A stretch of DNA of 64,000 nt, from positions 133,042,834 to 133,106,833 of the forward strand of contig OW240916.1 in assembly GCA_933207985.1 (NCBI GenBank), in the 5' to 3' direction. The position numbers and the translations under genes are program-made. The DNA comes from Pelobates cultripes. Lineage: Eukaryota; Chordata; Amphibia; Anura; Pelobatidae. Position 1 is the first letter of the stretch; every line of letters starts with the position of its first letter. The notes under the pieces were generated by a model. That model ran no database searches. It saw only the letters and a program-made list of their open reading frames with translations, and was not told the DNA's origin. Below, in pieces: positions 57,471 to 64,000 of this stretch.

Positions 57471-60400
57471 TTTTGAGTTAAATACAATGAGCCCCAGTGA
57501 TTTTGAGCTAAGCCACTTTTTATAGAATGTAGTTGCATTTTAAATATATACTTATTTTTAAATGTTATTATCAACATATTTATTTAAAATAAAATGTTTC
57601 ATCTTTATTTATTGATATATTTATACTATTAAATATTTAGAACAACTCTTTTTAGGCATATATAAAGACATTTTATTTATATATTTTTTTTAATTAATTG
57701 TGTATGAATATTTTTAGCAATTTATGATATAAATATTTATTTATTTATTTATTTATTTATTTTTTACATAGCTCTGTTTCATATGTAGTTTTTTTTTAAC
57801 TGCTTGTTCATTTTATATATCAGACATTGATCCAGTCCGTTTCACTCTAGTTTTGTCACCTCTGCTAATATTGCTTTACATGGATGGTCAGCTACAGACT
57901 TTAATGAATCTATTGAATTTTTTTTTAATGGAGTATGCTGGAGGCCCTTGTGTTTGGTAATTTATATGTTCTGTATATTTTTAATTAAACTCTATACATC
58001 ATTTAGAAATGTAAAGAAATCATATTGCTTTTTAAATTGTGGATAAACTAACAAATCTCTACTGTTAACAAATTAAAAATTGTAACATAGGACACTGTAC
58101 TTGGCTGGTATACAAAAACGGTGGATGGTTTAAGTATGTCTAGATGATACATTAATTGGTGGGCTAGTCAAGCCACCTCCCCACTAGCAGTTATAGCATA
58201 CTCTTCTATAAATTTCTTTGAGCACAGCAGCTAGGACGTACATGGGGGTAAACAGTTTATCACCCCTATTACCTGTCACGTCCTGTTCCTGTTGCGGATC
58301 ATTTCTGGCAATGGCTTCTGATATCCAGTACTCTTTTTGCAATTCTTGTTTAGTTTTTCTTTGTTTTTCTGGTTATCTTTTCTATGTCTGGTTTTCTTTA
58401 TGCTGGGTTTTCTGGGTTTGTTCCTTGATTCCGTTCCTGGAATTCACAGTCTCCTGGACTCCTTTAAATGTTTGTTTTATGTTGCCACACCTGTTCCTTT
58501 GCCATTTTTTCCTTTTTGTTTCAGTGTTCCCTGCTAGCAGTGGTCTCATTCCTCTGCTCCTTTCCTTGCAGGTAAGTACTGTGTGTGTTTTATTGTTGTA
58601 CTTTTAGTCATGATTGGAGTACTTTGGCGCAGTGGTGGGCTGCATACATCTTGGCCATTTATGTATGTCTAAATCTCCAATGTCTATTACATATATAGTA
58701 TTTCTCCTCATGTTTTGCCTTGTTTGTCTTGTCTTGATTTATTTTGTCTTGTATTCCCAGTTCATGTACAGTCCTGTCCATGTCCTGTTCATGTTTCCCT
58801 CATGTTTTGTGTACATATTCTGGGTTCTGCTTTCTGTCCTGCTCTGGTTCTGGGTTCTTCTAGTCTTGTCATGTTAGCTTGTTTGGTGCCTTTTCTAGTC
58901 TTGCCTTGTTTCTAGTACTGGATACATATCTGCATATTATCAAGCTCATTATCAAGCTCTGCTTCAGTACCAACCTACAAATATGCCAAAGTATCAACTC
59001 TGAATCATACACACTACTGCCCCTTTACCTAGTCTTTGTACCCTGGCTCTGACTCATGGTAACAGATTCCTTTACAATACACCTCCTCCTGTATGTTTTC
59101 TGACTCACTTTCTGATCAGATTAGAAGATCTTAATTTAGAGTGACTAAAAAGTAGATTCAACAAGTGTTATAGTACTACAATATAGGATCTTTCTCTGGT
59201 CACTTGTTCTGAACTGTTACATGCCCATTTATGGGGAAAATTACTATATCAGCAATATTTACTAAAGTTAGAATAATTGTGAATCCAAAGAGAAAATCAA
59301 ATTTAAGATAACAAAATAATAAAAAATAAATAAAAAAACACCATAGTTAGCTATACTTGCAGATTGGCTATTTTGGTGTTAAATTTGAAAATAGCTTTGA
59401 ATTCCCAACAGTCCTCCTCATTTTAGTGAATAACCCCGTGAGAATTGTTAAGCAGTTGCTCTTTAGGTGTGTATTCCATTGTTGTGTACTTCTGAAAATG
59501 TTAAATATTTTATAGGAGTGACAGTTAAAGTTGACATTGTGTACTTGATTCTTTCTCTTCTTTAAAAACTCATTTACTAAACCCTGAATTGTAAAATAAA
59601 TTATAGCAGTCACAGAATACATTTGAAACCGGATATTCATTAAATAATATATGTATATTTTTTCCTACAACTATATATTAAAAGAGTGTTGGCCTTTTAA
59701 ATCTTAATAATAATAATATATTTTTTCATAATAAAATGTTAACTCTTGATAATAATATATAGCTTAGACATGGACAATGTATATTATAACTCTAAGGATA
59801 ATCCTTTCAATATGAACTGTTCAGATTATTTCACTAAAGATTCCATCACAAAAACAAACTTGCAAAAAATATTATCAAATTTTGTTATATCTGGTGCTTT
59901 CAATTGTCTTCAAATAGCTCAGATTTCAAGTACATTCCAATCACAATATCCTCTATTGCATGCTGAAGTGGCTGTGGTGCCTGGATTGCCCTGGTTTGAA
60001 TTGTTGCCTAGGTAAGATAAGAAGACAACTTTCTTCTATGAAGAGACTATTAAATCAAACTGAATAAAAATAAAATTAAGTCAAGACATTGCACAATATA
60101 ACACCATGAGATTCACGTATCGTGGACAGGTTTGTCACAGAGTACTGTGTGACTGGATGAATCCTGAGTTGTTGACTTTTTACATGTTTTTGTATGTAAA
60201 ACAGCCGGTGACTTTTTTTTTTAAATATGGGACAACTGCATGTTTTCACTTTAAATCTGGCTGTTTAAAACTGACTATAAAGTATCCCCCCTGCTTAGTG
60301 GAATTAGTTTTAATAACTGTAGTTTAGGATTTTTCAAAAAATGTATAATGACCCAGTGTCCCAGATCTTTTAGATGATTGTTGTATGAAATGTTCCCCAG

Positions 60401-60959
60401 GGCTTGTTATTGGTATATGTGGTGACATAAGTCTTATTTCAACTAATTTAAATTTAGAATTTTTAAATTCCAGAGTGATTCACAAGAAGAATAATTGCAA
60501 GTTCTAAAACTCTCCTATGATACATACATGTTTCAAGATGACCTAGTTATTAGAAAGACTGCTTTTCAATTAACCAAGATTAAATCTCTTAGGAAGAAAG
60601 AAATTATATCTCTCTCATGCTTACAATCCCTTAATTTGCCAGGTGCCCAAGCCAGGGCTCCAAAGTATAAACATCCAAAAGGTGGCTGCACTCCGGTCTT
60701 TCAGTAAAATCCAATACTTCATTAGGAAAACAAGTTAAAATATAAGGATCAACGTTTCAGTCCAACTATGAAACTTTCTTCAGGATCCATTAGGTCGGCA
60801 GGGGAGACCTAATGCTCATGCGCCGCAATGGCAGAACTCGCATTAGGATCTCCCTATAGGAAAGCATTGAATAATGCATAGCGTGAGGATGTCCAGCGTC
60901 GTTTAGACTATTAAAAGTCGTCTAAGAACCTGGAAGTCCCTCTAGTGGCTGTCTGGTAG
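57471..60959. other. AT-rich region, no gene supported
   Basis: 57480-58100 is very AT-rich. 58230-58920 is T- and TG-rich with CTTGTCTTG repeats, whose hydrophobic frames (up to 129 codons) look compositional. 59640-60750 has AT-rich chance frames. The segment from 60840 holds the CTCTAGTGGCTGTC repeat family also seen at 3955-4600. Confidence 0.45.
60754..60783 (-). other. Hammerhead-like motif
   Basis: On the minus strand CTGAAGA, a short imperfect stem, then GAAAC and GTTGATCC. Similar in layout to the motif at 15731-15757. Confidence 0.25.
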
Positions 60960-61450
60960 ATCAGGGTGTTGCAGTGGATGTGATCTACTTGGAGTTTGCC
61001 GAGGCATTTGATACGGTTCCTCACAATAGGTTAGTGTTCAAACTAAAAGAAATTGGTCTAGATAAATATTCATGTTCTTGGGTAGAACATTGGCTTAAGA
61101 ATAGAGTACAACGAGTTGTCATTAATGGTAAATTTTCAAACTGGACAAAAGTGGTAAGTGGTGTCCCTCAGGGTTCTGTTTTGGGACCCCTTCTATTTAA
61201 CATATTTATAAATGATCTTGAAATAGGCATTGAAAGCCATGTTTCAGAGTTTGCAAATGACACAAAGCTCTGTATAGTAATACAATGTGAGCAGAATATT
61301 GCTTTGCTGCAGAGGGATTTAGATAGATTGGGGGACTGAGCACTAAAATGGCAGAAGAAATTTAATGTAGAAAAATGCAAAGTTATGCACTTTGAGGAAA
61401 AAAATGCACAAGCAACTTACACCCTAAATGGTAGTGAATTAGAGATACAA
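60960..61450 (+). pseudogene. CR1/Rex1-like LINE, reverse transcriptase core
   Basis: The frame 60974-61339 contains EAFDTVPHNRL, SGVPQGSVLGPLLFNIFINDL and FANDTKL. The last is the catalytic box, in which the first of the two usual aspartates is asparagine. It then reaches IALLQRDLDRLGD and a stop, after which KCKVMHF continues. The overlap with the fragment at 50730-51660 shows that both belong to one family. Confidence 0.9.
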
Positions 61451-62455
61451 TAAATGAAGTAGGGAGAAACGAATTAATAAAGGCTATAGCCACCTGGGTG
61501 CTAATCCTCACTGGTACTCCCTCAAATACCAATATAAATAGTAGAAAAATAAGAAAGCGAATGCACACCAGAAATCACAAGTAATAACTAACCTGATTTA
61601 ATAAACCAATACTAGGTTCAAGCCAAAAATAACAGTAATACATAAAGTGACACAAAAACAGGCACAAAGCATAAATAATAAATAAACAATAATAGTTTAC
61701 CAAAATTCTCACAAGCCTAATAGGGCAGAAACAGGAATCAAAAATAACCCCCACCCCAACGTTTGTGTAAGAATGTGGAATAAGTGAAGATAGTTCCAAA
61801 CACTGATAAGGTCCACTGCTATTAGGACAACAAGTGTACCAAATATAAGATTACAGTGTGTATACCTTGCAAACAAAGGGTTAATTTACACATAGCCTTT
61901 ATCATTGCCATGCCTACAATAATGCTAGTGTTTGTATGAATTACGGGGTGCATTTGGGGGGCATGGGCATTGCCCTAGGGACTTTTAAATAAATATGAGG
62001 GGGGTGAATTTGCAAAATTTTATTCTATTTCTAATCTAAATCTAACCTGTTAAAAAAATTAAACTTACCCTCAGAAGTTTTATTTCAATTGTTTTGTTCT
62101 TCAGCCCCCCCCCCCCCAAAATGACAAATAAAAATCCATAATTTCTGACACTAATGAAAATAAAAGAAAAAACACAGCTCACAATAAAAAGAAGTTTGAA
62201 AAAAAATGTAAATCACGCCACAAAATAATTAGCTCATCTTCACCCATCTTCATCATTGAGGACTCCATGCAGACTGAGACCTAAAGCTGGAAAAGCCATT
62301 ATAAAAGCTTTCCCACACCATGTAATTTACTGCAAAGTATGGGAAAAAAAACAATGCTATGGAGTATGAGAAAGCCAACCAAGCAGAGTGCTTTGACAGT
62401 CAAATCTCAATAGAAGTGAGACCTAGCATATCCACACCTCTTTTTAAAGGGACAC
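61451..62455. other. AT-rich stretch, nothing recognised
   Basis: Includes a C-run (62106-62117) and A-rich DNA. No gene seen. Confidence 0.5.
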
Positions 62456-62737
62456 TATGGTCACCAAAACAACTTTTGCTTAATGAAGCAATTTTGTTAT
62501 ATAGAACATGCCCCTGCAGTCTTACTGCTCAATTCTCTGCCATTTAGGAGCTAAATCACTTTGTTTATGCAGCCCTAGCCACATCTCTCTGCATGTGACT
62601 TACACAGCTTTTCTAAACACTTCCTTTAAAAAGTCATTTAATGTTTACACTTCCTTTATTGCAAGTGTGATTAAAGTTCAATTTACAGAGCAGGAGATTC
62701 AAACTTTTAAAGTGAGTTGACATCAAAGTGTCCCTTT
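62456..62737. mobile_element. MITE with AAAGGGACAC ends
   Basis: Starts AAAGGGACACTATGGTCACC and ends GTGTCCCTTT, a 10-bp terminal inverted repeat, 282 bp in all, with no coding capacity. A related start lies near 37466. Superfamily not determined. Confidence 0.65.
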
Positions 62738-63175
62738 AGCTTCTATCCCTATATTTAATCAATTACAGCCCCCACCCACCACCCATGATTGGTGCCTGGC
62801 AGGGACACCAGGTCCTCCCCCTGAAGAGTATAGTTATGGCCGCCTCCACCCGATGCCCTTACAGAATATTTAACGGTGATTATGAGTAAATGCATATGAG
62901 TTTATGCATGTTTATGCATTAGCCATTCCTGAATATAGGCATACACTCAAACATACACTAAAATAACTACACACCAAGATCTAACCTGCTATACACACAC
63001 ACACACACACGCTCTTATACTAACTTACACATACTCACATTAAATTAAACACACACAAAAGAGATCCAATTGTCCAGAAAAATCTTCACAGCTACAGGTA
63101 GACACACACACGCGCACACTGTTATTTTAACTTTGCCTTCGCCGCTCATTAAACCCCATCCCTGCTAATCCTGCT
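62738..63175. other. Non-coding with CA-rich tracts
   Basis: CA repeat at about 62990-63012 and 63100-63116. No gene seen. Confidence 0.5.
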
Positions 63176-64000
63176 GTAACAGATCACCTGGCACCCCGAC
63201 TGGGTACCTCCGTTAAAGGATGCTCATAGTGCTTCCTGAGGGCTCCAAGCACTCCAGCTGACACCATAACCACCGTAGACTCCTTCAGAGAGCAAGACAG
63301 GAACAAGCTCTTACAAGAGCTCAGTGATTATAGCAAGGGAATATGCAGAGCATAGCAATCCCTTGTAGCAGATTCCCCCAATAAGAGACAGGACTCAGAT
63401 TGAGGGTGAAGTAGAACTGCCTGTACTGGCACATACAGCCTCTTTTATTCACAATCCACAAACATAGTACTGCCCACAGGGTTTTGAAATACAACCAATC
63501 AATCCGTACAATACACACACACACTCCCACACAAAATCCTCCCCTCTGCCTGTGATATGATTACTGAACACAATGGGTAATATAATTATCACAGGCAGAG
63601 AAATACAGTATTATAAAACATATCACAGGGACCCCAAAACATGCCTCGGAACCAGGGGATCTGGGTGAACCACATATCCAAAATTCACCCAGATCCGTTC
63701 AGTAGTTTGGAAGATACAGTTTAATGCAGATTCCGCAGAACATATACAGGCTATATGAAAAATAATTACTGTATAATGTGTCCCCTGTTGTATAGTTTAA
63801 AACTACTGCACAGTATCTTTCTACATGGCACCGTGTAGAAAAGTCCAAACAGTGTCTGTGAGTTAAAATGGCCGCCATCCATTGTTCTCACCATGTGCTT
63901 CATTCATTCATCCACCCACCCAGTAACTCCACAGTATGTCCCCAGATGGTTCTTAAAGGGCCAGCAGCAGCAGCATAATAAAATACAATATGCCCAAATC
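63176..64000 (-). repeat. Partial LTR related to the 1.17-kb solo LTRs
   Basis: The region has the same landmark order as the minus-strand solo LTR: CCCCCAATAAGAGACAG, then a GAGGGT block, then a segment matching the promoter area and a long block ending in AT-rich DNA. Sequence is diverged. The window ends before its other terminus. The start at about 63176 (TGTAACAGATCACC) is approximate. Confidence 0.4.

Noticed and set aside
58218..58915. Hydrophobic frames of 87-129 codons
   Set aside because: T-rich DNA encodes Phe, Leu, Val and Cys by composition; no signal of a membrane protein family was found.

Overview
This window is vertebrate nuclear DNA, most likely from a frog or toad (an inference). 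It has one split vertebrate gene, no operons, and a dense load of Tc1-like, hAT-like and piggyBac-like elements, CR1/Rex1- and L2-like LINEs, a Penelope-like element, class I endogenous retroviruses and satellite DNA. A 100-N run marks an assembly gap.

The only host gene I can support is KCNV2 (silent potassium-channel subunit Kv8.2), on the minus strand. Exon 1 is at 9387-10790 and exon 2 at 2419-2700, with consensus splice sites, a phase-0 junction just before the selectivity filter and a 6.7-kb intron full of transposons. The predicted protein is about 561 residues and looks intact. No exon of the genes that usually flank KCNV2 in vertebrates (VLDLR, PUM3) was recognised.

Layout: 1-2418 is AT-rich 3' flank with two small fold-back elements. 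2701-9386 is the intron: a fold-back element at 2962-5499 that was itself hit by a hAT-like element (3018-4798), then a degraded Tc1 copy (5501-6627). 10791-18543 is the KCNV2 5' flank with two more Tc1 copies, a LINE tail, TA repeats and a perfect 46-bp-arm palindrome. 18544-28562 is a 10.0-kb provirus (ERV1) with two identical 436-bp LTRs, a tRNA-Gly primer site, an open gag, a UGA stop with a readthrough-type pseudoknot candidate, and pol and env broken by a few one-base shifts. Its right LTR is joined directly to the RNase H region of a second, different retrovirus (ERV2, 28563 to about 32957), which keeps integrase, an open 694-codon env and one 3' LTR. 32965-37376 holds LINE pieces and an antisense retroviral leader split by a 1.17-kb solo LTR. 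38230-42325 is minisatellite DNA, a second solo LTR in the opposite orientation and a GC-rich palindrome. 43658-48393 is tandem repeat: a 66-bp array, the gap, then about 44 copies of a 98-bp satellite. 48394-64000 is AT-rich sequence with LINE, Tc1 and Penelope remnants, more minisatellites and a partial LTR.

The retroviral parts form a layered record: related leaders and LTRs of different ages are nested in one another and one young provirus sits on top. Nothing here reads as a functional new gene system. The strongest leads are the ERV1/ERV2 junction with identical LTRs but no target duplication, the UGA readthrough signal, the open env of ERV2, the satellite array, and recurring hammerhead-like motifs linked to Penelope-type repeats. 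All calls are by eye; no alignment or database search was run.
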